Positions 1 through 9,288 of a stretch of 47,583 nt of DNA are shown here, one piece after another. Source of the stretch: Hespellia sp. (GTDB taxonomy: Bacteria > Bacillota > Clostridia > Lachnospirales > Lachnospiraceae); the NCBI GenBank assembly GCA_028694105.1, contig JAQUUC010000023.1, positions 1 to 47,583 on the forward strand, written 5' to 3'. The notes under the pieces were generated by a model. The model was not told the DNA's origin. It saw only the letters and a list, made by a program, of their open reading frames with translations, and searched no databases. Every line of letters begins with the position of its first letter. Position 1 is the first letter of the stretch. The translations under genes and the position numbers were made by a program.

Positions 1-234
1 ATCAAGATCGAATCCAACATACTCCCCGTTATCATCCATATAGCCATATGTAGGGTACTCAGCATCAAATCCAGACGTAAATGTATCGCCCTTTGCCTTC
101 TCTGCATTGTCTGCAGCAGCTGCTGTATTTGTGTCGGAGCCGCTGTCTGCTTTCTTGGATGGGCTGCCGCAGCCGGCTGCCAAAGTTGTAACAGTCATAA
201 CTGCCACTAATAATGCTACTAATCTCTTTTTCAT
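1..234 (-). CDS. ABC transporter substrate-binding lipoprotein, amino acid type (partial, C-terminus outside window)
   Basis: Only the first 78 codons are present; the frame stays open to the window edge. The start is ATG at 232-234 behind a GAGGAGG ribosome binding site. Residues 1-22 form a lipoprotein signal peptide: KKR, a hydrophobic stretch, then a lipobox ending LAAGC with Cys22 as the lipidated residue. A low-complexity Ala/Ser/Asp/Lys linker follows. The segment FDAEYPTYGYMDDNGEYVGF at the window end is typical of the N-terminal lobe of SBP_bac_3 family receptors (cystine, glutamine, arginine or general polar amino acids). The protein would sit on the outer face of the membrane and deliver an amino acid to a permease encoded to the left of the window. 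The substrate cannot be told from this fragment. It has its own promoter (296-324). Confidence 0.85.
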   Translation of the reverse strand, partial: MKKRLVALLVAVMTVTTLAAGCGSPSKKADSGSDTNTAAAADNAEKAKGDTFTSGFDAEYPTYGYMDDNGEYVGFDLD

Positions 235-295
235 AAATTACCTCCTCATTGTGCGCTTTAATCATTGATTACTCTACCGCGCTAAATCGTTTTCA

Positions 296-324
296 ATCGT
301 ATCATAAAAAAAGAACAATGTCAA
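296..324 (-). promoter_or_regulatory. Sigma-A promoter of the substrate-binding lipoprotein gene
   Basis: Reading the minus strand, a perfect -35 TTGACA (319-324) is followed after 17 bases by TACGAT (296-301). The predicted transcript start is about 55 bases upstream of the ATG at 234. The -35 lies inside the stem of the terminator of the upstream operon (311-338), so terminator and promoter share DNA. Confidence 0.6.
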
Positions 325-338
325 TTGACACCGTTCTT
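311..338 (-). terminator. Intrinsic terminator of the carA to TPR-protein operon
   Basis: Minus-strand arms AAGAAC and GTTCTT flank an inner palindrome TGTCAATTGACA, and the stem is followed by a run of seven T. It begins 30 bases after the stop of the 255-residue TPR gene. The plus strand also reads as stem plus T-rich tail, so it could act in both directions. Confidence 0.8.
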
Positions 339-368
339 TTTCTTAGTTTTTGCTTTCTGTCTGATAAA

Positions 369-1136
369 TCAGGTATGGCTTCTGCGATACTGATGCTTCC
401 ATTTATTGATGACTTTCACTGTATGTTCTACATGCGTATTTTTTTCAATCTCCTTACACTCCTGATGCATCTCCATATTCAGCGCCGCCAGTTCTTCGTC
501 CTTCGTAAGAAGAATGTGATACTCTTCCAGTGACATATATCTGTTAGACGCATACAGGTATGATTTCTTTAATTTAGGATCCTGCAGAATCGTGTACGCA
601 CGGTCATACATTTTAGCAGCCTCCTGATACAGGAAAAGCTTCCCGTAAGCCGCGCCCAGATTGGCATAAATCCTGCCATAGAACCCTTTATCTACCGAGT
701 CATCCTTCTCCGCAATTAAAATCGACTGATATACAAGAATCGCTTCCTCGATCTCTCCGCTTTCCAAAAGGTTGTCTCCTTTGAATTTCTGTCGTTCGAT
801 ATCCTTCTGGTTTTTGAGACGTTCCAGTACGTTTTTGATCCGAATCATCTCATTCTCACCGTACATATTAGAGTTCGTCAGAATCGTAAGAACGAATTTC
901 TCAATTGATCCCCTCATCTGTATGACATCAATCAACTCCTGCGCAAGATCGTGAAGTGCCAATTCTTCATCCAGCCAGATACATAACTGTTCATTCATAA
1001 TCGTGTAATCAATCAGATAGAGATTATTGCACAGATAATAACACAATTCCTCAATGGTGTAGATTTTGCAGTGAATTCGTGTTATCTCATATGGATGTTT
1101 TGCCTGTTTTTTATGACAAAGAATTAAACTTCCCAT
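369..1136 (-). CDS. TPR-containing protein of unknown function
   Basis: 255 residues, with no signal peptide or membrane segment, so probably cytoplasmic. The N-terminal ~100 residues (CHKKQ, IYTIEELCYYL, then helical Leu/Ile-rich sequence) do not match a family I can name. Residues ~118-205 read as tetratricopeptide-like helix pairs (KGDNLLESGEIEEAILVYQ; IYANLGAAYGKLFLYQEAAK), suggesting a protein-interaction scaffold. The ATG at 1134-1136 follows a good AGGAGG and lies inside the end of the upstream gene (26-base overlap), which implies translational coupling. It is the last gene of the unit and is followed by a strong terminator. Its partner is probably one of the two large unknown proteins upstream; that is inference from context. 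Confidence 0.75.
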   Translation of the reverse strand: MGSLILCHKKQAKHPYEITRIHCKIYTIEELCYYLCNNLYLIDYTIMNEQLCIWLDEELALHDLAQELIDVIQMRGSIEKFVLTILTNSNMYGENEMIRIKNVLERLKNQKDIERQKFKGDNLLESGEIEEAILVYQSILIAEKDDSVDKGFYGRIYANLGAAYGKLFLYQEAAKMYDRAYTILQDPKLKKSYLYASNRYMSLEEYHILLTKDEELAALNMEMHQECKEIEKNTHVEHTVKVINKWKHQYRRSHT

Positions 1137-2394
1137 CGTTTCCTCCTAAATGAATTGTTCGTGTCACTTCAAAATCCGTTGCCTGAAAAAATTCTCCAAA
1201 GCCAATATCTTTGATCGTTATATCACATGTCCGCTCATCTGTGAAATGGGTTTCAATCTGAAGACGCAGTGAATACTCAATACGCTTCGGCAGTTTATCG
1301 AGCGATACTTTTTCTGTCTGAACCGTGCCCTGTGTCAGCGACTCTACATGAATCTCTAATTCATCTGTATCCTGCAGCAGAACCTGCCATTTATGATTTG
1401 ACTCATACCAGTGTGCTCCCCATGCCACAATTGGGAACCATTTATCCTGTCCATTCACTCGCATTGCAATCGTAATCTGATCTGTCAGCTTACTCTCGTC
1501 CAGATAAACCGGAGTTTCCGTATTGACCAGCATATTCCGGTAAGCCGTGTAGCAGGCACCTTTGCTGTAAAGGTTGTTACCGATAAATGCACGTCTTCCA
1601 TTGCAGAGAACACGAAGTGATAATGGGTACCAGTTGTTTTCAAATCCCTCTCCCGTCAGGAACACCGAAGAGACGATTCGTTTGTCAAATACACTTTCCA
1701 CAAACTGCTTGAACTGCAGATCGGCCTCCCGCGCCTTATCCTCATTTAAAACCGGATACACCGCCGCAAGCTCTTTCATATGAGCCCTTGCCACTTCATC
1801 CACCGTCACAAATGTTGTCTTATTCATTCCAAATTCCGGTTTCAGTCTGCGCAGCATGTACGCGCACACTTCATTTCTGTCACAGTAAAACAGTGCAGCA
1901 TCATACTGCCACAATTCTTTCGGCTGGTAGAACAGATAATTGCAGAAGCTCTTTTTGTAATCCTGAACATAAATCTGGTCTGCAGCAATGCCAAGCTCCA
2001 GTGCAATCCGGCGCAGCATATCCGCAGTCTTTTTATCTGCCGCAGGCACACTAAAAACAATTCCTTCAATCTGATGAAATTCCTGCAGCGACATTTTCAC
2101 AAACCGCAGCAGTAATTCTTCCGCGTCATATATCGCATCTCCGAATCGGATCTGTTCACCGTTCAGACTTCGCGAGAACAGCTGTGAAGCCGTAAAACCC
2201 TCTTTGATTGTCACGAGACGTTTTGCTTCTTTTCCATACGCCCATGTTCCTCTGAGATTACTGATAATGAGCGGGATCTGATAGTTATCACTATCCACCT
2301 CTAAGGTCACCGGCTCTACCTGCTGTTCATTATAAAAACTGATCTGACAGCCTTTATCATTCATGTCATAACCTATAATATTTCCCTGTGCCAA
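1111..2394 (-). CDS. Hsp70/actin-like fold protein of unknown function (DUF5716-like)
   Basis: 427 residues. The start is TTG at 2392-2394, behind AGGAGG with 10 bases spacing; the first in-frame ATG is ten codons later with no ribosome binding site. The N-terminus (NIIGYDMNDKGCQISFYN) resembles the phosphate-1 hairpin of Hsp70/actin-fold ATPases. Around residue 110, EGIVFSVPAADKKTADMLRR resembles the Hsp70 sequence just before its second lobe, and around residue 245, VFLTGEGFENNWYP followed by GNNLYSKGACYTAY resembles the adenosine motif region. From memory this matches what databases call DUF5716 in Lachnospiraceae; not verified. Whether it binds ATP is unknown. It lies between the giant helical protein and the TPR protein, so a three-protein assembly is plausible. 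Confidence 0.75.
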   Translation of the reverse strand: MAQGNIIGYDMNDKGCQISFYNEQQVEPVTLEVDSDNYQIPLIISNLRGTWAYGKEAKRLVTIKEGFTASQLFSRSLNGEQIRFGDAIYDAEELLLRFVKMSLQEFHQIEGIVFSVPAADKKTADMLRRIALELGIAADQIYVQDYKKSFCNYLFYQPKELWQYDAALFYCDRNEVCAYMLRRLKPEFGMNKTTFVTVDEVARAHMKELAAVYPVLNEDKAREADLQFKQFVESVFDKRIVSSVFLTGEGFENNWYPLSLRVLCNGRRAFIGNNLYSKGACYTAYRNMLVNTETPVYLDESKLTDQITIAMRVNGQDKWFPIVAWGAHWYESNHKWQVLLQDTDELEIHVESLTQGTVQTEKVSLDKLPKRIEYSLRLQIETHFTDERTCDITIKDIGFGEFFQATDFEVTRTIHLGGNDGKFNSLS

Positions 2395-2411
2395 AATCCG
2401 CTCACCTCCTG

Positions 2412-5400
2412 CTATTCATATAATTTAAACATCTCTGCTGCAATCGCATCTTCTTTTGCATAGATATCCATTCTGCGGTCTCTTGCCTCTTCTTTTGAAA
2501 GAATCATTCGGTTAATCTTGCCGTACCGCCCTTTTTCACCTTTTACATGCTTTTTCACACATGTGTGAATATCACTGGTATATACATTTCCGTTGATTGT
2601 TTCCTGAAAATAGTATTTTAATTTTTCTCTTGCATATAAAACGAATTTCTTTACGTAAATGGTTCCGTACATCGGCAGCAGACTGACTGACTGATATTCT
2701 CCGTCAGAATCCTCTCCGCTGACAATCTGATAATACAGAACAACACGGCTGTCCTTCTGGCCTTCATATTCAATCAGCGTCTTATCCCACAGCTGGAACT
2801 CGAGCAGCCAGTCCTCGTTGTATTTCAGATAGAATGGGAAATAAATCTGTCTGGTACAAAGTTCCTGTAAAAATTCTTTTAAAACCATGCGGAGTGTTCC
2901 GCTGTATTCCCGCTCTGAATAATATTTGAGTACCGCAATCTGGCAGACATCCTGAATGAATTCACCTTTTCGGTATTCCTTACAGATAATATCAATGATT
3001 CCTTTGTGAATCTTACGGTTCTTTACGACATACTCTCTCGATACATAATTCAGATATGCCTGCTGCAGACGGAAATATGCCCCTTCTGCATAGTAATCCT
3101 CGAAAATGCCTTCCTCACCGATCAGTTCTTCCGAGAACAGCATCTGTGTCAGAATTCGCTCGGAAAGCTGATGTGTATGAATCTCATACTCTTTTGCTTC
3201 TCTCCAGAGCCGTTTCATCTGCGTTGTCGTTCCCGAAAAATAATTGGTCAGATAAGTTAATGTAATCTTGTCATATTGATTTCCCTTGAACAGTTCATAG
3301 CACAGATAGGTCAGGAAATCATTGCTGTCATAATTAATCTCACGTATGGTCTTGCTGCAGAGCGAGAGCAGTTCTTCCTCTTTGAAGTTCTCATAGTTCT
3401 CTTCCTGCACAAGTTCCAGTGTGAATTCTTTCTTTTCATTTCCATTCACACCTGACTGAAGTGTATTCAGAAAACGCTTACACATATCCATATAGCGGAG
3501 CTCATAGAACATTCGCCTGCTCTCATACGGAATCGAATCCATGAAATGACGTCCATCCTTATTCTCCCACACAAGGCGGTCTGTTTTCGCATATAGGAAT
3601 ACCTGTGCACCCTTTTCTGTATATGGCACCTTCTGGGTAATTGTTCCATCATCACTGATGACCTGAAGGTATTTCATATTCTGGATTTTCGTTTTAATTT
3701 CATATGCATGGCAGATATCATACAGTGCTTCAATCCGCTTTGGATTCATGACATCCTCTGTGATGAATCGTTTATAGATGATACGAAGCTGTTCATTGAT
3801 TCTGCGCTTCTCCAACTGTTTCCAGGCAAAATTCTCCATATCTTCTCTGTAATGCGCATAGATTTCACTGGTCTCATCTTCATTGTTGATAAGATTTGCA
3901 TACAGCAGCGCGCATTTATGGTAATTCAGCGAATTTCCATGCATGAAATACAGATAAACAGATCTCGGAAGCGGCTTCAGAAAACGCTCTTCGTTGATGG
4001 TCATCATATAATATTCATACAGCTGTGCAATTTTCAATTCGGAATCTACCGCTTTTTCATACCATTTAAAATATTCCTGTTCCCCGCAGTTTCCCTTGAT
4101 CAGAAGCGTACAGATTGCAGTCAGAATCATTGGTTCCTCGTACATACGGTAGGATGCAGCCAGTACATCATACAGATGCTTGTCGAAGTTTTTCTGCTGG
4201 CTCGCAAGATTCGCGGTATAAAGTGCAAGCTCTTTTGTCAGCAGTTTATATTTGATGGCAAATGCGAGGACATGAACCTCGAACTCTCCCAGATGCTTTA
4301 ATGTGTTGCTCTTCTCCCTGTAGCAGCGGTATGCCTCAAAATATAATGCTATGCTGTGTGTTCCGCGGTAATACTGCTGTTCTAACATTCTCAGACGTTC
4401 ATGGAACAGCTTGAATTCCTGATCAACATTCACCAGCATACATAGTATCAAACCATTGTCCGGATTTTTTAAATATGTGCGCGACAATTCTTCTGCGACC
4501 TTACGCTGGCCTACAGAATCATTGCTGAGCATCGTTGTCAAATATAAATAATAAGAGCTCAGTTCGATATTCTTGCCAATTGCAAAACGGTTATAGTTGT
4601 AAGATTCCAGAATCCATTTTGCTTCTTCCTGCCGGTGTCCGATTAAATTGATATGAGCTTCAATCAAAAGGAATCGTTCATTCCCTTTGTCCTTCTCACG
4701 GATTGCTGCAATCTGGCGCAGTCCGCTCTCCACCCATGTATTCAGATCATATTTACCGGCCTCATATGCCAGATAACTCTTCAGCAGAGATGCCAGACGA
4801 ATATCCACAAGACGATAATCCTCATCCTCCACTGTGCTGGCCGATACGACTACCTCATATGTCAGTGTCTCATACGGCGATTCCAGAATAATCTGCCCGA
4901 AATTGTTGCCGGCATGCAGTTTTTCATGCTGAATGATATATTCAACACGGTAAGAATTCCCAATAAATTCATCTGTGGTGATTCTGGTGTGATCGATCTG
5001 CAGGAAATCACCGACGGTATGAACATCAATTGCCATAAAGCCCCAAGTGTTTTTGGATATTGTAAGGATTTCCTTCCGGTCCTCCTCGGCTGCTGCAAAT
5101 GCACGGCTCTCTTCCTGCATCATCAGGAAGATTTTTTCCTTGTGCTTACATCCAACCAGAAATTCTTCCAGTGCCTGCTGGTCGAGTTCCCATTTCCGCA
5201 TATTCTCATAGAGTGCACGAATCCGCTTCTCTTCGTATTTTAGGATTTCATAGAAATCTCTTGACCGAAATAACTTTTCAGCCTCCGCAAAATCCTTAAA
5301 CGCAAGCTTCTTGAAATCCTCTAAGCTCTGCACCTTTCCGTATGCAGTCATGACAAATGGTTTTTCAATAATCGCAGTGAACGCAACTTCATATTCTCCG

Positions 5401-5702
5401 CCGTTGCATACAATGGTAAATGTCCCGTGTTCTACATGTCCCGGAAGCAGCCCATGTCCGTCATAGGTAAAATAAATATTTACAGGATTGCCTTCAAATC
5501 CCTGTTCTTCACATTGGACACGAAAAGAAGATGGATAGACCAGTCCCCTGATTTTTCCATCTGCCTGATTCTGCAGCGAGAAGCTTCCCTTATACAATTC
5601 TCCTTCACCGACTCTTAAAATCAGTCTGGTTTCCGGGAAAATGATATCCGGCTTTGAAACCTGAAAATCCCCTTTCGCAAAACGATTAATTTTTGTCTTC
5701 AA
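2412..5702 (-). CDS. Large helical-repeat protein of unknown function (DUF5717-like)
   Basis: 1096 residues with no obvious signal peptide or transmembrane segment. Residues ~20-115 are beta-rich and look like an Ig/fibronectin-type domain (LILRVGEGELYKGSFSLQNQ; GTFTIVCNGGEYEVAFTA), and a second beta-rich stretch lies around 215-310. The remainder is long, helical and rich in Tyr, Leu and Glu, resembling TPR or HEAT-like solenoids without a crisp consensus. The start appears to be TTG at 5700-5702 with a weak GTGGGTG ribosome binding site; no in-frame ATG with a better site lies nearby. From memory it corresponds to DUF5717 of Lachnospiraceae; not verified. It lies 17 bases upstream of the Hsp70-like gene and 27 bases downstream of the cupin gene. 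It may be a scaffold or client-binding partner of the Hsp70-like protein. Confidence 0.75.
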   Translation of the reverse strand: MKTKINRFAKGDFQVSKPDIIFPETRLILRVGEGELYKGSFSLQNQADGKIRGLVYPSSFRVQCEEQGFEGNPVNIYFTYDGHGLLPGHVEHGTFTIVCNGGEYEVAFTAIIEKPFVMTAYGKVQSLEDFKKLAFKDFAEAEKLFRSRDFYEILKYEEKRIRALYENMRKWELDQQALEEFLVGCKHKEKIFLMMQEESRAFAAAEEDRKEILTISKNTWGFMAIDVHTVGDFLQIDHTRITTDEFIGNSYRVEYIIQHEKLHAGNNFGQIILESPYETLTYEVVVSASTVEDEDYRLVDIRLASLLKSYLAYEAGKYDLNTWVESGLRQIAAIREKDKGNERFLLIEAHINLIGHRQEEAKWILESYNYNRFAIGKNIELSSYYLYLTTMLSNDSVGQRKVAEELSRTYLKNPDNGLILCMLVNVDQEFKLFHERLRMLEQQYYRGTHSIALYFEAYRCYREKSNTLKHLGEFEVHVLAFAIKYKLLTKELALYTANLASQQKNFDKHLYDVLAASYRMYEEPMILTAICTLLIKGNCGEQEYFKWYEKAVDSELKIAQLYEYYMMTINEERFLKPLPRSVYLYFMHGNSLNYHKCALLYANLINNEDETSEIYAHYREDMENFAWKQLEKRRINEQLRIIYKRFITEDVMNPKRIEALYDICHAYEIKTKIQNMKYLQVISDDGTITQKVPYTEKGAQVFLYAKTDRLVWENKDGRHFMDSIPYESRRMFYELRYMDMCKRFLNTLQSGVNGNEKKEFTLELVQEENYENFKEEELLSLCSKTIREINYDSNDFLTYLCYELFKGNQYDKITLTYLTNYFSGTTTQMKRLWREAKEYEIHTHQLSERILTQMLFSEELIGEEGIFEDYYAEGAYFRLQQAYLNYVSREYVVKNRKIHKGIIDIICKEYRKGEFIQDVCQIAVLKYYSEREYSGTLRMVLKEFLQELCTRQIYFPFYLKYNEDWLLEFQLWDKTLIEYEGQKDSRVVLYYQIVSGEDSDGEYQSVSLLPMYGTIYVKKFVLYAREKLKYYFQETINGNVYTSDIHTCVKKHVKGEKGRYGKINRMILSKEEARDRRMDIYAKEDAIAAEMFKLYE

Positions 5703-5729
5703 ATTATTTCACCCACTTATTTTATGTTC

Positions 5730-6074
5730 CTATTTTTTTAGAATCAATGCAATAAACTCTAAATCGGCATATCCGGTATTCTTCATACCATGACCGTCTC
5801 CATCTTCACAGAATAACACATCTCCTGCCTCTACTGCAACTGCTTTCCCATTATCATCGTACATTCCCTTGCCGCTCAGGATGTAATAAGTCTCTGTTTC
5901 ACCGTGATGTTCATGATATCCAAGCTCACAATTTGCTTTGATAGTCACACGGGAAAATAGTCCACAGTGTTCACCCTTCTGCTGGTCATTGATGAGGGAT
6001 TCTAAAATCACGAATCCCGCACCACCGTTTAAATGCTCTAATTTTTTAACATCTCTCTCAAATGGTTTTGTCAT
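5730..6074 (-). CDS. Small cupin-domain protein
   Basis: 114 residues. I place the start at ATG 6072-6074 behind AGGAG rather than at an upstream codon that would run into carB; this leaves a 13-base gap after carB. It is a single cupin domain: motif 1 is visible as GYHEHHGETETYYILSGKG (metal-binding His/His/Glu) and motif 2 as GDVLFCEDGDGHGMKNTG with its His. The family covers metal-dependent isomerases, dioxygenases and ligand sensors; the substrate cannot be inferred. Its place directly after carB may simply reflect operon packing, or it may be linked to pyrimidine/arginine metabolism. Confidence 0.85.
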   Translation of the reverse strand: MTKPFERDVKKLEHLNGGAGFVILESLINDQQKGEHCGLFSRVTIKANCELGYHEHHGETETYYILSGKGMYDDNGKAVAVEAGDVLFCEDGDGHGMKNTGYADLEFIALILKK

Positions 6075-6087
6075 ATCTGCTCCTGTC

Positions 6088-9000
6088 CTACTGCACTTTT
6101 GCAATATCAATCAAGGTTAATTTTCTGATATCTGTATTTTCCAGACTTGTTACGAGCGCCTTGGCTGTATCCATCGCTGTCAATACATTAACGCCCGTCT
6201 CAATGGCACTTCTTCTGATCACAAATCCGTCCTTTGCACGTTCTGCACCCTGCTGTGGTGTGTCGATAACAAGATCAATCTCATGGCCGAGAATCAGATC
6301 CATCAGATTCGGTGATTCCTGTTCGATCTTGTTGACAGGAATTGCCTTTACGCCTGCCTCTTTCATCGCCTCTGCTGTTCCTCTTGTCGCAAAGATCCGA
6401 TAGCCGAGTGCCTCAAAACGTCTTCCGACTTCAACCGCATCCTCTTTGTCTTCATCACGTACTGTCATAATCATGTTTTTGTATTTTGGAAGGTTGATTC
6501 CCGCACCCAAGAACGCTTTGTATAATGCTTCGTTAAATGTCTTCGCAATACCCAGACACTCTCCGGTCGATTTCATCTCAGGTCCAAGGCTGATATCTGC
6601 ATCACGAATCTTCTCAAAGGAGAATACCGGCATCTTAACCGCAACATAATCTGCTTCCGGCTGCAGTCCCGGCGTATATCCGAGTTCTCTGATCGTTGAT
6701 CCGATAATCACCTTCGATGCCAGTGGAACGATCGGAATCCCGGTTACTTTACTGATATATGGCACAGTACGGCTCGAACGAGGATTTACCTCGATGACAT
6801 ACACATCTTCACCACATACGATAAACTGAATATTAATCAGCCCGATAACGTGAAGTGACTGTGCTAATCTCTTCGTATATTCTTCGATTTTTAATTTGGT
6901 TGCCTGCGTCAGACTCTGTGCCGGATATACAGAAATACTGTCTCCGGAATGGATTCCCGCACGTTCAATATGCTCCATGATACCCGGGATAAGAATGTCG
7001 GTTCCATCACATACTGCATCGACCTCAATCTCTTTACCTACCAGATACTTATCGACCAGAATCGGATGATCCTGTGCAATTCGATTGATGATGCCAATGA
7101 ATTCTTCCACATCATGATCGTTGATTGCAATCTGCATTCCCTGTCCTCCCAATACATAGGAAGGTCTTACAAGGACCGGATAGCCTAACCGGTTCGCAAC
7201 CTCTTTTGCTTCCTCCGCTGTGTAGACCGTACCGCCGTTCGGTCTTGGAATCTCACATTTTTCAAGAATAGCATCAAATAATTCGCGGTCTTCCGCTGCA
7301 TCTACATTCTCAGCCGAGGTACCAAGAATCGGCACACCCATCTTCATCAGGCTTTCCGTCAGCTTGATTGCCGTCTGTCCACCGAACTGCACCACAGCAC
7401 CATCCGGTTTCTCAATATCTACAATACTCTCGACATCTTCCGGTGTCAGAGGTTCAAAATACAATTTGTCCGCAATATCAAAGTCGGTACTTACCGTCTC
7501 GGGATTGTTATTGACGATAATTGTCTCATAGCCTTCCTTTGCAAATGCCCATGTACAGTGTACTGAGCAGAAATCAAACTCGATTCCCTGTCCGATTCGG
7601 ATTGGTCCGGAACCGAGAACGAGCACTTTCTTTCTCTGGCTTGTAAGTACAGCTTCATTCTCACTTCCAAATACAGAATAGTAATACGGAGTCTCAGCCG
7701 CGAATTCTGCCGCGCAGGTGTCAACCATCTTGTATGCTGCCACAATGCCATTGTCATGACGCATATCATGAATACTGCGCTCATCTTTTCCTGTCAGTGC
7801 CGCAATGACATTATCCGGGAATTCCATACGTTTTGCTTCCTTCAGAAGTTCCGGTGTCAGCGCCTGAGTCTTAAGAGCCTCTTCCATCTCGACCAGAATC
7901 GCGATCTTATCAATGAACCATGCATCAATTTTGGTGATCTCATGAATCTCATCATAGCTGATACCTTTGCGGACTGCTTCCGCGATCAGCCAGATACGTC
8001 TGTCATCAACGACATTCAGCTGTTTTAAAATCTGTTCCACCGAAAGATCCGTGTAGTCATAAGACATCAGGCTGTCCACATGCTGTTCCAGCGAGCGGAT
8101 TGCCTTCATAAGCGCACCTTCAAAGTTATCGCAGATACTCATAACTTCTCCGGTTGCCTTCATCTGCGTGGTAAGTGTTCTCTTCGCACTGATGAATTTA
8201 TCAAACGGAAGTCTCGGAATTTTTACAACACAATAGTCAAGCATCGGTTCGAAGCTTGCATATGTTTTATGTGTAATCGCATTTTTAATCTCATCCAATG
8301 TATATCCGAGTGCAATCTTTGCAGCAACTTTTGCAATCGGATATCCGGTCGCTTTCGATGCAAGTGCCGAAGAACGGCTTACACGTGGATTTACTTCGAT
8401 AACACAATACTCGAAGGTGGTCGGATGAAGCGCATACTGTACATTACATCCGCCGGTAATCTTAAGCTCGCTGATGATATTAAGTGCAGAGCTTCGCAGC
8501 ATCTGGTATTCTTTATCTCCAAGCGTCTGTGACGGAGCTACTACAATACTGTCTCCGGTGTGGACTCCAACCGGATCAAGGTTCTCCATATTACATACGG
8601 TAATGCAGTTTCCATTGCTGTCACGCATCACTTCATATTCAATCTCTTTCCAGCCGGCGATACATCGTTCTACCAGTACCTGCCCAACACGGGAAAGACG
8701 AAGCCCGTTTTCCAGAATCTCAACCATCTGTTCCGGATTTTCAGCAATACCGCCGCCGCTTCCGCCTAACGTATAAGCGGGACGCAGTACGACCGGATAA
8801 CCGATCTCTTTTGCAAATGCAACACCGGCTTCCACATCTTCCACAACCTTCGACGGGGCACAGGGTTCTCCGATTTTCTCCATGGTCGTCTTGAATTCCA
8901 GACGGTCCTCTGCCTTCTTGATGGTCTGTGAGGTTGTTCCAATCAGACGCACATCGTTTTCTTTCAGGAATCCGTTTTCCTCTAATTCCATTGCAAGATT

Positions 9001-9288
9001 CAGTGCAGCCTGTCCGCCGAGTGTAGGAAGTACACTGTCCGGCTGTTCTTTTTGAATCAGCTGTTCGACAACTTCTACGGTAAGCGGTTCAATGTAAACC
9101 CGATCCGCGATATCTTTATCAGTCATAATTGTAGCCGGATTCGAGTTCAACAGAACGACCTCGATTCCTTCTTCTTTTAGAGAACGACACGCCTGAGTTC
9201 CCGCGTAATCAAATTCTGCGGCCTGTCCGATTACGATCGGTCCAGAACCAATTACTAAAACTTTCTTGATACTATTATCTCTAGGCAT
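6088..9288 (-). CDS. carB: Carbamoyl-phosphate synthase large subunit
   Basis: 1066 residues, normal full length. It makes carbamoyl phosphate from bicarbonate, ATP and ammonia supplied by CarA, for pyrimidine and arginine synthesis. Two homologous ATP-grasp halves are visible: VLVIGSGPIVIGQAAEFDYA at the N-terminus and VLVLGSGPIRIGQGIEFDF near residue 557, each followed by NPETVSTD/NPATIMTD and ATP-grasp loops (RPAYTLGGSGGG; RPSYVLGGQGM). The C-terminal ~130 residues form the MGS-like regulatory domain (FATRGTAEAMKEAGV; TGVNVLTAMDTA). The ATG overlaps the carA stop by one base (TAATG), a classic coupled junction. Confidence 0.98.
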   Translation of the reverse strand: MPRDNSIKKVLVIGSGPIVIGQAAEFDYAGTQACRSLKEEGIEVVLLNSNPATIMTDKDIADRVYIEPLTVEVVEQLIQKEQPDSVLPTLGGQAALNLAMELEENGFLKENDVRLIGTTSQTIKKAEDRLEFKTTMEKIGEPCAPSKVVEDVEAGVAFAKEIGYPVVLRPAYTLGGSGGGIAENPEQMVEILENGLRLSRVGQVLVERCIAGWKEIEYEVMRDSNGNCITVCNMENLDPVGVHTGDSIVVAPSQTLGDKEYQMLRSSALNIISELKITGGCNVQYALHPTTFEYCVIEVNPRVSRSSALASKATGYPIAKVAAKIALGYTLDEIKNAITHKTYASFEPMLDYCVVKIPRLPFDKFISAKRTLTTQMKATGEVMSICDNFEGALMKAIRSLEQHVDSLMSYDYTDLSVEQILKQLNVVDDRRIWLIAEAVRKGISYDEIHEITKIDAWFIDKIAILVEMEEALKTQALTPELLKEAKRMEFPDNVIAALTGKDERSIHDMRHDNGIVAAYKMVDTCAAEFAAETPYYYSVFGSENEAVLTSQRKKVLVLGSGPIRIGQGIEFDFCSVHCTWAFAKEGYETIIVNNNPETVSTDFDIADKLYFEPLTPEDVESIVDIEKPDGAVVQFGGQTAIKLTESLMKMGVPILGTSAENVDAAEDRELFDAILEKCEIPRPNGGTVYTAEEAKEVANRLGYPVLVRPSYVLGGQGMQIAINDHDVEEFIGIINRIAQDHPILVDKYLVGKEIEVDAVCDGTDILIPGIMEHIERAGIHSGDSISVYPAQSLTQATKLKIEEYTKRLAQSLHVIGLINIQFIVCGEDVYVIEVNPRSSRTVPYISKVTGIPIVPLASKVIIGSTIRELGYTPGLQPEADYVAVKMPVFSFEKIRDADISLGPEMKSTGECLGIAKTFNEALYKAFLGAGINLPKYKNMIMTVRDEDKEDAVEVGRRFEALGYRIFATRGTAEAMKEAGVKAIPVNKIEQESPNLMDLILGHEIDLVIDTPQQGAERAKDGFVIRRSAIETGVNVLTAMDTAKALVTSLENTDIRKLTLIDIAKVQ

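Noticed and set aside
249-533. A 94-codon plus-strand frame near the left edge
   Set aside because: It crosses the terminator at 311-338 and the end of the TPR gene, has no ribosome binding site and reads like the complement of AT-rich intergenic DNA.
3708-5243. Two antisense open frames of almost 200 codons (3708-4301 and 4653-5243, plus strand) inside the 1096-residue gene
   Set aside because: No ribosome binding sites, Cys/Phe/Ile-rich translations typical of antisense shadows, and the minus-strand gene has convincing composition throughout.
8080-8532. Plus-strand open frames inside carB
   Set aside because: carB is a complete conserved gene; the overlapping frames have no start signals or recognisable domains.
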